Origin: Leishmania donovani
Taxonomy: Eukaryota > Euglenozoa > Kinetoplastea > Trypanosomatida > Trypanosomatidae
Length of the DNA stretch: 64,000 nt
Direction: 5' to 3'
NCBI RefSeq assembly: GCF_000227135.1
Contig: NC_018246.1
Location: 8,537-72,536, forward strand
Position numbers and translations under genes: made by a program. Positions within the stretch are counted from its first letter, which is position 1, and every line of letters starts with the position of its first letter. The notes under the pieces are model-generated. The model was not told the origin of the DNA. It saw only the letters and a program-made list of their open reading frames with translations, and did no database searches. Below, in pieces: positions 21,339 to 31,622 of this stretch.

Positions 21339-22181
21339 TCACACTCGGAGAAACACGTGCTTAAGGAGAGTAGCGGCTGGCGGCCGCTTCGATACATCTC
21401 GTTGGAAGCACAAGTCTAAGAAGTCGTACGCGTCTTGCGAGCCGAGCTCTTTGGCGTCCTTCGGCACCGCATCAGGCCAGCCGGTCGAGAGCGCCAGCTT
21501 GTTCATGATGTGCATCACATTCGGCATCGGGGTCCACGGAGCGCGCCCTGTGATCATCTCCGCCACGGTGCAGCCCGCTGACCAGATATCAGCCTTGAAT
21601 GGATCGTAGCCGTCCTCGTCTGTGATCACCTCAGGCGCCATCCAGTATGGCGTGCCCGCCAACGTCGCCGTCGCCGCTTTGCGCAAGGTGCCGTGCGTGT
21701 TCATGATTTTTGCCTGATCAAAGTCCGCTAGCTTTGCCGTGCCTGTGTCCATGGAAATAAGCACGTTGTCGCCCTTGATGTCACGGTGGGCAACCTGGTT
21801 GCTATGAAGATACTCCAATCCTTGGAACATATGCCGTGCGTACACGCGCACTACTGCATAGGGCAGGCAGCCATTCGGCAAGCTCTTCATCAGCGACGTC
21901 ACCGAGCCACCAGTCACAAACTCCAGGTAGACGTAGAGCTTCTTTGGCGTGCTTTCCAAATCAATGCGGCTGTACAGATAGCGAATGATGTTGGGGTGCA
22001 CCATCTTCCGGTGAATCTCCACCTCCGTGTTTGACGGCGCGTCATCTGAGAGCTCCAGTATCTTCACCGCAACGAAGTTGCCGCTGGGAAGCACACCCAC
22101 AAAAACCGAGCCGAAGCTGCCAGCGCCGAGCTTCTTGCCTAGCGTCACTTCCATCAGCTCCTTGGTTGAAATCGCCGCCAT
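21339..22181 (-). CDS. STE11/MEKK-like protein kinase with DFD motif
   Basis: 280 residues, little more than a kinase domain. Gly loop LGAGSFGSVF (18-27), Lys40 in VAVK, Glu55 as the likely helix-C partner, HRDIKGDN (132-139), and GTPYWMAPEV (176-185) with ADIWSAGCTVAEM, a pattern typical of the STE group (MEKK). The metal-binding DFG triplet is DFD (153-155, LADFDQAK): the metal-binding Asp is kept but the Gly is Asp. This may alter activation-loop movement without abolishing activity. No docking or regulatory domain is present; the upstream open frame to 23147 is pyrimidine-driven and not believable. Start 22181 (MAAISTKEL) is taken because it opens directly into the kinase fold. Confidence 0.88.
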   Translation of the reverse strand: MAAISTKELMEVTLGKKLGAGSFGSVFVGVLPSGNFVAVKILELSDDAPSNTEVEIHRKMVHPNIIRYLYSRIDLESTPKKLYVYLEFVTGGSVTSLMKSLPNGCLPYAVVRVYARHMFQGLEYLHSNQVAHRDIKGDNVLISMDTGTAKLADFDQAKIMNTHGTLRKAATATLAGTPYWMAPEVITDEDGYDPFKADIWSAGCTVAEMITGRAPWTPMPNVMHIMNKLALSTGWPDAVPKDAKELGSQDAYDFLDLCFQRDVSKRPPAATLLKHVFLRV

Positions 22182-24470
22182 TGCTGGATGCGTACGAATC
22201 TTTCCGTGCACGTTACGCTGTCTCGGGTCGTCGTCTCTATCGCACTTTTTGGCCCCCCTCGTGTGATGTGTGGGTGGTGTTCTCACTGGAGGAGCAGAAC
22301 AGGGGGAGGGGGTGGAGTGGCAGCGTCTGGGACTAAGAGTGGCCGAAAGAAAAAGAAGCGTATTCTCTCGGTGGGCTTCAGTTGACGGCGGTGATGTGCA
22401 TGCAAGCGTAGCGTCGTCGATCGGCACTCCACTGCGCACTCGCAAAAAAAAAAAGGGCGCGCGTGTGCAAAGAGAGGAAGGGATGAGGGGGAAAGGGGCG
22501 TTTGTAGGTGCGGCGGAGGTGATGGTGAATTCGATACAGCGCGGTGGGCTGGGGAAGAGGAAAGAAAGCAATGCGAAGAGGGGGGAGGGAGGCGCAGTGC
22601 GGTGTATAAATAAACGAGCGAAAATCTTCGAAAAAGAAAGAAGCACAGCAACCTCAACAAAACAGACAGAACAGACCTTTCGGGAGGAGAGAGCGCTTGA
22701 TGTCGATGATGGGGATACGCGGCAGGGGCCGTTGGCAAAGAGCGCACTGGGGTGGCGGTAGCGAATACAGCAAGACAAAGCGAGAAAGAGTGACGGAGGC
22801 AACAATAATGGGAAAGGGGGAGAGGAGAAAGGCACACAAACACCAAAACAGTTCAAGGAAGCAAGAAAACTGCAGCGGTTGAGCGCCGAAAGCGAAATAC
22901 CCCGCTGTGTCCGACGAGCAGGAGAGGAGGCAACGCGGTAGGCGTATGTAGACGTGAGGAATCGCGCGCTTTGCCCGTTTCTTCTGGCGTTGTGTTGCGT
23001 GCGTGTGACTCTACTCGCCGCGTATGCAGAGATGTATGTGGTGATGCGCGTGTGTCTTGGTGGACGTGGAGGAGATAAATTTCTCTTTGTTCGCCGGTGC
23101 GTATGAATGAGTCGATGATCACACGTACTCGGGAGCAAGCTGCGCACACGCGCGTGTCAGAGGGGAGGGCGAGGAAACTGCGTCAGATTTTGTGCGTTCA
23201 GGCTGATGAGTGTTGAATGGGTGCGCACAGGAATGCAGCCGGCGCGTAAAGCAGAAGAGAGAATTGAGCGAAGGAGAGTGGAAGCGATGGAGAAAACGAC
23301 AGGTGCGGTGTGCACCAGGGCCAGAAGATTGCAACGATACACACTGCACACGCATGACAGGTAGGCGACGTCTACGTACGCACCGTCCCCTCTGCCCCCA
23401 CCCCCCCACACACACACGTGGAACTTGTAAAATGTAGCGAAGCAAAGGAGTCCTTGTGAATGACCGTGAAGATGGCGGTAAGATGGTCACAGGTCACCTC
23501 CTTTTTTTTTGGCTCCCTTTTGCACCCTGTGGTTGCGCCGTCGGGTATCGCCTCACGAGCAACACGCGCACGCACACCCACGCACACAATGGGCAGAAGC
23601 CGCGCATACCAACACACATTTTTAGCACTCTCCATGCCGTATAGCCGTGTAGGTAGTTCGTTGTGCGCTGCTTGTGATCATATTTTTTTGTCTGGGGTTT
23701 GATTGGCTTCTTGCTCGTGCACTTCATGCCTTCTTAGGAAGACTCGTCCGCATTGCACTCTTAACACACACACACACACCAACACACGTATGTACGTACG
23801 CAGACAGGTACACGCAGGCGTCATACAGAGACACACGTGATGAGTGAAAGGGGAGACAGCAAAAGAAGCAGAGGAGAAAGGCAGAGAGAGAGGGGGGTAC
23901 ACGAGGGAGGGAAAGAGGGAGAAAGCGCTGGCGACACACAATTGCCGAGCCCTTCCCCCTCCGTTCTCCGCCGTTCCAATGCGCTCTGAATAGTCCCCAC
24001 CCACTCAACACGCACAGGCACGATCGCTCTCTGCGCCCCTCCCCCCGCCATCCTCCCTCTGCCCCTTTCAATGAGAGACGGAGGAGACGCGCGCGCGCGT
24101 ACCCGGCCAACGATGAATACGCACTTCATTTTTATTTTGCGTGTTGGTTGCTTACGTTCCTGTTTACAGAAAGAAAAGAGTCGCAGAGATCGAGCCTGCT
24201 TCGTACTCGTGACACGCCCCCCCCCCACCGCGCTCCCTACCGTGCTCGCGTATGCACAGGCAGGCGCGTGGGCAGTTTCTCCCTCACGCGCCTCACCACA
24301 CTCCGGCAGAGACGTCATCGTCAGAGAAAACGCGGAGATTAGCGAAGAAAGGGAGCAGGAAGGAGGGGAACAGAGTGGGTGCCTCGTCTGCAAACAGCAC
24401 AAGTGTACGCCTCACAAGAGACGTGCGCCTAAGAAAGCTCGCAGTACAGCGTCACGGATGCCACGGCCGT
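22182..24470 (-). other. Intergenic/UTR between M24 protein and STE11-like kinase
   Basis: No gene supported. A-run 22444-22455, CA repeat 23764-23780, GA-rich tract 23840-23930, T-run 23500-23509 and C-runs near 23396-23408 and 24219-24227. Confidence 0.6.
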
Positions 24471-25613
24471 CTACTTTGCCGCCTTCTTCTCTAGCGACAG
24501 CGAGAGCTTGTTCGTCGCAAGCAGCATCTCGTCCGTGTACGGCTCGAGCGCCGGGGCCTTCTGCGGCTTCAGGCCGGTGATCGGCTCAATCTTCTTGTTG
24601 CTGATGAGCACCGTAATCTTGAAATGGGCGACGACCTCGCCTTCTTTTTCGAAGAGAATAGGGTACGGGATGACAGCGCCGTGCTTCGCCATCTCGTTGA
24701 GACCGAGGCGGGCCTTCTTGGCCTCCAGGTTGCGGATGGCAAACGGGAAGGTAGCATACTTGGAGTCGATTTCCTTCTGAACCTCCTTCGCGCTTTCCAT
24801 CTTCACAGAGTAGTTGGAGTCCAGAGCCACCTTGAACACGCACGGCCGCGCATCGCGCTCCTTAAGCTTGCCCTTGCCGGAGGTCATAACAATGTCTAGC
24901 GTCCAAACCTGCGCCTTCTCGAGATCGTAGTCGTGCACCATGTGCTCCGCGACCCTGCGCTGCGGGATACAACGGTATCCGTCTATGATGTAGCGCTTCA
25001 TCATGTGCGAAAGGACGCCGTCCACCGGAGTCACCTTGTAGTGCTCCGCAGCCTTCTCAACTACGTCTGTCACCTGGTAGATGGTCGCACCGGGACGCAT
25101 CTGGCGCAGCGCCGTGTTCAGGATGTTGTACGTCGCTGTAATGACCCGCGCCGCCTTCTCGTCCTTGCCGAGCTCGTTGTCCTCTGTCACCTGAATGGTG
25201 TGCGCGACGACGGCGCAGTAGCCGTCCACGTGGATGCCCAGGTCGTAGTGCACGACGTCACCCATCGCAATCTCTTGCTGCGTCGCCTCGTCTGACACTC
25301 CAGGGCTGTTGTGGCATACGCAGTTGTTGACCGAGATGCAGGTGGGGAAGGCGATGCCTTTTTCCGTGCCTTTGAACATCGTCTTGACCTTGGCGGTGAT
25401 GGTGTCATCACCGAGGCGGCACAAGTCGCACACCTTGGCGCCAGGTTTTGTGGCATCGATAAGCACGCGCAACGTTTCATTGCACCACGTGGCGGCCTTC
25501 TTGTAGCGCACCACCACGTCGGAGTTGTTGATGGTGGTGTCCTCCTCCTCCTCATCCTGCACCTCCTCGTCGCCGTAATCCTCCCACTCCTCCTGGTCGG
25601 TGTTCTTTGGCAT
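24471..25613 (-). CDS. PA2G4/EBP1-like M24-family protein (annotated elsewhere as aminopeptidase)
   Basis: 380 residues. Residues 7-27 are highly acidic. From 33 onward the pita-bread fold of methionine aminopeptidase-like (M24) proteins is recognisable: ISVNNCVCHNSPG (93-105), GDVVHYDLGIHVDGY (118-132), GVLSHMMKRYIIDG (199-212) and WTLDIVMTSGKGK. Of the five metal ligands of true methionine aminopeptidases, the first Asp (D124) is kept, but the position of the second falls in AVVAHT (134-139) with no Asp, exactly as in human EBP1/PA2G4. It is therefore probably not a peptidase but a ribosome- or RNA-associated growth factor-like protein. The C-terminus is Lys-rich (EKKAAK), as in PA2G4. Start 25613 is immediately preceded by a C-tract in the mRNA. 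Confidence 0.88.
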   Translation of the reverse strand: MPKNTDQEEWEDYGDEEVQDEEEEDTTINNSDVVVRYKKAATWCNETLRVLIDATKPGAKVCDLCRLGDDTITAKVKTMFKGTEKGIAFPTCISVNNCVCHNSPGVSDEATQQEIAMGDVVHYDLGIHVDGYCAVVAHTIQVTEDNELGKDEKAARVITATYNILNTALRQMRPGATIYQVTDVVEKAAEHYKVTPVDGVLSHMMKRYIIDGYRCIPQRRVAEHMVHDYDLEKAQVWTLDIVMTSGKGKLKERDARPCVFKVALDSNYSVKMESAKEVQKEIDSKYATFPFAIRNLEAKKARLGLNEMAKHGAVIPYPILFEKEGEVVAHFKITVLISNKKIEPITGLKPQKAPALEPYTDEMLLATNKLSLSLEKKAAK

Positions 25614-27146
25614 TGGGGGGAGGGGGGGGGTTGCGTTTAGTTATCGGAGAGTCCAGAAAGGCTGCTCTGTCGGCGCGCGCCTCTTTCTCGTGCGCGTGCG
25701 TGTGTACGAAAAAAATGCTGAGGGGAGGAAGAGTGAGGAAAGCGGTAGCGCCAATGCCCGCGGCAGTCAAACGGCGGTGATGAGCTCAAAGAAGAGGAAA
25801 CCAAAAGGGAGTGCAGAAGGAAGCACGCAAGTTCACTGCAAAGCATGCAGCGACGTGCGCGCGTAAAATATTGATGTTGTGGAACGTGTGTCACACAGAA
25901 TAGCGAAGAGAGTGGCAAGACGGAAACGTCAGAAGTGATGAAAAGGGAATCGCGGCCGCACATGAGGGAGGTGTCGCGCATCACCGTGAGTGAGCGGGGG
26001 GGGGGAGGGGGCAGGGGCAAGAAAGGCAGGAGATGCACACCTCAGCGATATGGTGAGCAAAACGGGGGGAGGGGGCCGAGGATGAGGAAAGAGGCGACGA
26101 ATGAAGCATGGAGGCGCTGCATACCATCTGACGCACCCAGCACCGACACCCCTCCTCTCATCGTGTCACTCACACGCAACGGCCGTGCGTTAAGCAAAGA
26201 GCAGGTGCGATGCGCGTCGAGCGCACGTCACCCTACACCATCCTTCAGTGCAGCGCTGCAGCTGCGGAAGGTGAAGAGAGAGAGTGGTACCAAAGGTAGG
26301 GAGGAAAAGGGTGGTGTACAAGCTTCCTTTCTTTAACCTCATGCTTGAACGGGCTCCCACCTCCTCTCTACCGCAAGCCAGTTTGGCTGCTATGCATTCC
26401 TAAGCAGACACGCAGTCACACGGGCACCTGGCTGACACTCCTACAGACACATACGCACACGCGGCCAGATCTGTTGCTTTGCTCGCATCAGTTCTTCTCC
26501 GTTCAGGTGTGCAGCCTTGGGTGGGCCATGATCGACTTATTCGCTTTTTTGCCTTCTTTGCCTTGGGTGCTCGTTTTGTGTTATGCACGAACCCGTCAGC
26601 GTCGCACCACCACCACCACACGCGCCGAGCAAACCGTGAACCCCTTCACACGCACGTGCTCGCAGCGTCCGTGCACGGCTTCACTAGACATCAACCTCCT
26701 CCCCCAAATTTTCCTTTCCACAGCTTAAGCACGTCTTTGCAAGGAGCAAAGCGGCCTCATAGGAGCCGGCAGAAACAGAAAATGTCGAGCAAGCCAAAAG
26801 AATATGAGGAGGAAGAGAAAGTGGGAAGGAGAAATGAGGGGGAAAATAAGAGGAGGGGGAAAGAAGATGGGCGACACGCTGTCGCGCGCACAAACTCACG
26901 CACGTACGCACAGATGCCCATACGGCTGCCGACACCGACAGCGTCACGGGCACACACACACACAGCCACATATAAACACACACACACACAGTTACACACG
27001 TGAAACGTGAATTGCTTAATCGGCAAAATTAATCATTCATCACATAATGGGCCGAGAAAAGCTGTAAAAGGAAAAACGCCAGAACTTCTCCACACACACA
27101 GCTGAGGTGGCGGCGTGGTGTTCGTCCACACGCCTCCGTGCGGGCT
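25614..27146 (-). other. Intergenic/UTR between giant membrane protein and M24 protein
   Basis: No gene supported. G6-A-G9 on the plus strand abuts the M24 start codon (25615-25630); a second G-run lies at 25996-26006; CA repeats at 26949-26992. Confidence 0.6.
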
Positions 27147-30100
27147 CTAGCTCCTCTCTTCATCCTCGACGGACGACCGGGAGGAGACGCCCTTCCGGTG
27201 TGCCATGGCAAATGTGTCGTTGCGCAGAGGTGGCGAAGTGCCCATGTCCTTCATCTCGTGCGTCGCCCCCTCGTCGTCCGAATCGTAGAGCGGGCACTGG
27301 GTGGTGTCCTCCGCTCTCGGCACGACTAAAGGGACGTCGCGGGCCTCATCCTTCTTGGCACCACCATCAGCCTCCAGGTCCATCGGCGAGCATGGATTGC
27401 GCGGCGGTGGCGAGTCGCCAGTCTCCACGCACACCGCCGTCTTTTTGCCGAAGCGCGAGTGTGAGAGGGTCGGGATGGTCTGCTGAACAGAGAAGGCGAC
27501 GAAGCCGATGGTGGTAGGCGCGACGACGACGCAGAAGAGCGCGATGCTCAGGCCGGTGTAGTTGAAGGACTTGCCTGCAGACCCCGACACGGGCAGAGCG
27601 AGCGCTGGGTAGTCATCTACGGAGGTTTGGTCAACCAGGTGCACGGCTTCCGCTTTGGCGAGGGCAAACCAGGCCGTGGCGTTGTCGCGGCCATTCAAAA
27701 ATAGAGGCAAGTTGGTGCCCTTTGCGAGGGTCTGGTAGAGCTGTTGCGTTGGCGTCAACGTCGACTGCGGAGCTGCGCCGGTTTGCAGCGCATCGTCGAT
27801 GAAGAGCTCAAAAGCGTTGTTGCCGAGGGAAGCCACCAGCACCACCGTCTCCGGCACCTTGAGCTCCGTTGCAGCATATTTGACGAGGGCGTACTGCGCA
27901 GCCTTGTAGTCGAGCAGGTCCGTGGACGAGTTGAGTGGCAGAAACGTCAACCGCAGAGACATGGGGTTGCCGGCGAGGTTGGTGGCGTTGGCGCTGAGCA
28001 CCAAGTATGCTTCCACAGCGACGAACTCCGGGTTCGCGCTACTCGATGCCGTGGCGCACATCTTCAAGTACACGTTAGTGGCCCCGCTGCCACCCAAGGT
28101 CTGCGGCACCCATGCCGGCACCGTCATCCAGCGGCGCCCGAGGTCGTCTGTTTCAATGGTCAGCACTGTCGCATACGTAGCGGCAGCACCGCACTGGGGG
28201 ACGTCGCTCTGGCTACTCGTCACTCGCAGGGAAACCCGCGTTATCGGAGGATCTTGAGGCTCCGTGAGAAGGATGCGTGTGTCGACCGGGGCCGAGACGG
28301 AGAGCTCTAGGTACGGGAGATAGAAGAGCGAAGAGAGGGTAAGCTGCGTGACCGTGATGGAGCGTCCGCGGTGCTCCTCAAACGGCATCGGTGCTGCCGT
28401 GTTGCCGAACGTGTTCGCCATGTAGCAGGGGTACAGTGTCGGTGATGCGACGCCTGCCGGCGCGGCGGCAATCAGCGACGCTTCGACTGTTGCATGGGCG
28501 CTGCTGGGGGAGATGTAGCGAAGGGCTGCCGTGTACGCCGCGTCCATCGTGCACGTGGAGTCCATCCAGACCAGCTTCAAGAGGAGGCTCACGGAGGGAG
28601 AAAAGGTGCCCGCCACGCCCCACGTCGCCGTCTGCGTTTGGTACAGGTGAATGCTCTTCTGGTTCGCCAGCGCGTCTCCAGTGTTGATTGCCTCGGCCTG
28701 GTACACCGTGACGCCACCAATGACAACCTTGATGTACGTGTCCGTCACACGCGCCCACGCGACGCCGTTGCGCACGCACACGGCATAATAACCCTCACTC
28801 TTGGTAAACAGCAGCCCGCTTATGTCGATCACGGAGATACCGGCTGCCGTGCGCGCCACCATCACATCCGCGCCGGTGTGCACGCCGCGGCACATCGCGT
28901 TCCACGGCACAAACCCCACTATAACGCCGGAGACATCTGTGACGGGGCTCAGCGCGATCTGGGGGTGATTGCCGAGTACCACGGCAGCCGGGCCGTACGT
29001 TGCCCCGTCGTCGGTGGACAGCTGCAGCAAGCTGAACTGCTGGCAGTGTGCAAAGGCAGCCGCAACCGGAACGTAGACGTCGTTCATCAGCACAATCGCC
29101 TGTGTCTTGTACAGGTTGCCGGCCATGAGCACCATGGCACTGTCGGAACCCACGAAGGCGCCATCCAACCGCTGCGGCCACACGTTGCGCCGAACGGCGC
29201 CGTTGCACACCTCGATGTACGCCTGCTGCGTGTGAAGGCCACACGTGGAGGCGCTGCCGCATGGCGTCCACTCCGTCCTCTCGATTCCTGCTTCATGCAT
29301 CCACTTGCGTCGGCCCCGAACGTACGACGCCAGGTCCACCTGTGACCCTGTCGACACAAACATGGACGTGCCGGTCTCGTTGTACAGCCCGGCGCAAAGC
29401 GTGTACACGCCCACAGACGCCGTCGGAACGGCGATGTACTGCTGAGTGTTGTAAGACTGGATGCGGGCAGTGTAGCCGAAAGCGCAGCTGCCGTCTTGAG
29501 AGATACGCACCGCCGTGCCGGACCCAACAGAGGCGAGGCGGCTGCTGCGCACTGAAAGCGGCACTGCGTCGTACTCAGGGCCAGAAGAGAGTACCAACAT
29601 GCGGGAGGCGAAGTCGCTGACGCCAGCCATAGACATCAGCCAGTTCGTGGGCTGGATGACCGTGTAGTCGATCCGCACGTACTCTTCGTCGGCGCACAGC
29701 ACACCGTTCGTCTGCTGCAGGTAGAACGGGAAGGAGAACTGCATGGCGCCATTCGCGGCGTCCCGCGTTGCCTCCTGCTTGAAGCGTCGACACGCGTCCG
29801 CCTTGTCCGCCGCGGTGGCGCCTGCTTTGACTGCCACGAAGCGAAAAACGCGGTAGGCCTCTGACACATTTGAAGCGGCAGACAAGTAGGCGGCTATGTC
29901 GTCTTCGCTGGCAGGCGGACGCACAAACTCTAGTAAGTTCAAAGAGCCACAGCTGCCGTTGAAGATGGTTAGCACAGGTGCTGTGGCGGCGGCCGCCGGC
30001 GGCATCGATGCTGCGCCAACTGTGACCGGCTTGCCGTGATACCTGACAGCGAACTTTGTGTTGGTGGAGGTGCGCCGCATGCACACGTAGCTGCCAGTGG

Positions 30101-31622
30101 GAACTTCGCTGCTTGCGACAAGGAGGGCGCCCGGCACGGCGGAGGAATCGCTGCTGCTGTTAAAGGAGTTCACTGGAAGCAGTGAGATTTTCGCCCCCTC
30201 CGAGGTGCAGTCCGACGACGCTGACGCGAAAGCTGCGTAGGCGCCCCTCGCGATGCCGGTTGTCGTGCCGCCCTGCAGCCTGATCGGGATCGCCGTTGCT
30301 GCAGGAAAACTGGCGGCCGTAGTTGTCGCAGCGATGCCCTGAATCGCTAAGGGGGCCACGACGACGCTCTTGCCGTTGTACGTAGCGCAGACGCTTTTTC
30401 GGCCAGCGTGCACTCGCGCCGTATAGTTGCCCGGCACGAGGAAGCGCACGTCATAGCGGGTGATGAAATACGGGATAGACGAGGTGGACGGCTTGCAGCG
30501 ACTGCCGACGGCGCCGTTGTTGACCATCGAGAAGGACAGCGTGGATGTGATGACTTTGGAGACGTCCGTGGTATACAGCAACGCCGTCCCAGCCCCTGCG
30601 AAGCGCACCGTCGCCAGGATATCCGTGCCTTCTAGGATGGACTCATCGCTCAGTACCACGCCCATGGACATCTGCTGAAGTGCGATCAGCACCGGTGTTA
30701 TGCGCAGCTGCGAGCCGACGACTAGGACGTCGGCGGTGTTTAGCGTAACCAGCGACAGCGCATGCGAGGTCACCACAGAGACGTTGTACAGTTCATGTGG
30801 CACATGAAACGAAACGGAGGCGGCAGTCGCATCCGTCAAAAGAGCGGACACGGGGCCTGTGGCACCAAACCGTACCGCGATCACGATGCTCGCTGCCTGC
30901 AGTGCTTGCATGCTCTCCACAAGGGTCGCCGTCGCCGGAAGGTAGACCACATTCGAGGTGAAGTCCATCACATTCACCGTCGGCACTGCAGCGAAGACAA
31001 CGCTCCTCACTGTCTGCATAACCGACGACACCGTTGGCACAGATGGCGGCGGCGCAGCGGTGGTGGAGGTTGTCGGAGAAGGAGCCAGAGTTGTCGTCGT
31101 AATAGGCGACGCAAAGCTGCTGGAGGCTGAGCCTTCTGATTGAAATGATGATGACGATAGGTGAGGGTTGGCCGTCGGTGCGGGCGTTGTGGTCGTGGTG
31201 GAAGTCGTCGTTGTGTTCGGCATTTGAGTTGCCGTCGTTGTCGTTTCCCCGTCTTCGCGGCCGTCGATGCAGAGGTGATTCCACGTAAAAGGCATGGATA
31301 CGACGGACCATGCGCCGTTCTTCCGCAAGATGAGGCAGTAATGGGCGTCAGACGGAGCTTGGAAGTCGGGCGGCATCCACGCAGCGACCTCGCCATTCTC
31401 CCATGTGACAACGCCATTGGTGACCGTAGCAGGAAGGATAGCAAATGCGATGCCGTTGTCCATTAAGTACTGCGCCCCCTTGTCGTTCTCACCGGGGGAG
31501 TGAATCGCATAGCCTGATGTGCCGGCTTCGCAGCCGCCAAACGGTGCGGTGAGGGCAGCCTCGCTCCTCGCCAGCAGGAAGCACAGCACCACCAGCAGAG
31601 CAGCAAGCGCGCGTCGGGCCAT
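27147..31622 (-). CDS. Giant type I membrane glycoprotein with repeated ectodomain
   Basis: 1491 residues, function unknown to me. Signal peptide at 1-23 (MARRALAALLVVLCFLLARS then EA). A small Cys-containing domain occupies 24-124. Residues 126-196 are a Thr/Pro/Ser-rich linker (TTTT runs), a likely site of O- or phosphoglycosylation. The rest of the ectodomain, to about 1354, seems built of degenerate beta-type units closing with a G-x-Y-x-C ... Y-x-G-x-x-V-x-V pattern (398-424, 510-536, and later GVYTLC and GYYAVC). Several N-x-S/T sites are visible. One membrane segment lies at about 1355-1378 and a 113-residue acidic, Pro-rich cytosolic tail follows. Start 31622 is chosen as the only ATG directly before a signal peptide. 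Likely at the cell surface, flagellar pocket or in endosomes. Confidence 0.8.
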   Translation of the reverse strand: MARRALAALLVVLCFLLARSEAALTAPFGGCEAGTSGYAIHSPGENDKGAQYLMDNGIAFAILPATVTNGVVTWENGEVAAWMPPDFQAPSDAHYCLILRKNGAWSVVSMPFTWNHLCIDGREDGETTTTATQMPNTTTTSTTTTTPAPTANPHLSSSSFQSEGSASSSFASPITTTTLAPSPTTSTTAAPPPSVPTVSSVMQTVRSVVFAAVPTVNVMDFTSNVVYLPATATLVESMQALQAASIVIAVRFGATGPVSALLTDATAASVSFHVPHELYNVSVVTSHALSLVTLNTADVLVVGSQLRITPVLIALQQMSMGVVLSDESILEGTDILATVRFAGAGTALLYTTDVSKVITSTLSFSMVNNGAVGSRCKPSTSSIPYFITRYDVRFLVPGNYTARVHAGRKSVCATYNGKSVVVAPLAIQGIAATTTAASFPAATAIPIRLQGGTTTGIARGAYAAFASASSDCTSEGAKISLLPVNSFNSSSDSSAVPGALLVASSEVPTGSYVCMRRTSTNTKFAVRYHGKPVTVGAASMPPAAAATAPVLTIFNGSCGSLNLLEFVRPPASEDDIAAYLSAASNVSEAYRVFRFVAVKAGATAADKADACRRFKQEATRDAANGAMQFSFPFYLQQTNGVLCADEEYVRIDYTVIQPTNWLMSMAGVSDFASRMLVLSSGPEYDAVPLSVRSSRLASVGSGTAVRISQDGSCAFGYTARIQSYNTQQYIAVPTASVGVYTLCAGLYNETGTSMFVSTGSQVDLASYVRGRRKWMHEAGIERTEWTPCGSASTCGLHTQQAYIEVCNGAVRRNVWPQRLDGAFVGSDSAMVLMAGNLYKTQAIVLMNDVYVPVAAAFAHCQQFSLLQLSTDDGATYGPAAVVLGNHPQIALSPVTDVSGVIVGFVPWNAMCRGVHTGADVMVARTAAGISVIDISGLLFTKSEGYYAVCVRNGVAWARVTDTYIKVVIGGVTVYQAEAINTGDALANQKSIHLYQTQTATWGVAGTFSPSVSLLLKLVWMDSTCTMDAAYTAALRYISPSSAHATVEASLIAAAPAGVASPTLYPCYMANTFGNTAAPMPFEEHRGRSITVTQLTLSSLFYLPYLELSVSAPVDTRILLTEPQDPPITRVSLRVTSSQSDVPQCGAAATYATVLTIETDDLGRRWMTVPAWVPQTLGGSGATNVYLKMCATASSSANPEFVAVEAYLVLSANATNLAGNPMSLRLTFLPLNSSTDLLDYKAAQYALVKYAATELKVPETVVLVASLGNNAFELFIDDALQTGAAPQSTLTPTQQLYQTLAKGTNLPLFLNGRDNATAWFALAKAEAVHLVDQTSVDDYPALALPVSGSAGKSFNYTGLSIALFCVVVAPTTIGFVAFSVQQTIPTLSHSRFGKKTAVCVETGDSPPPRNPCSPMDLEADGGAKKDEARDVPLVVPRAEDTTQCPLYDSDDEGATHEMKDMGTSPPLRNDTFAMAHRKGVSSRSSVEDEERS

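Noticed and set aside
22182..23147. 322-codon upstream extension of the STE11-like kinase
   Set aside because: Low-complexity Ser/Pro/Leu composition from pyrimidine tracts; the kinase fold begins right after the ATG at 22181.
26949..26992. CA-rich block as a CRISPR-like or minisatellite array
   Set aside because: Simple imperfect CA dinucleotides without unit plus spacer structure; such tracts are common in Leishmania spacers.
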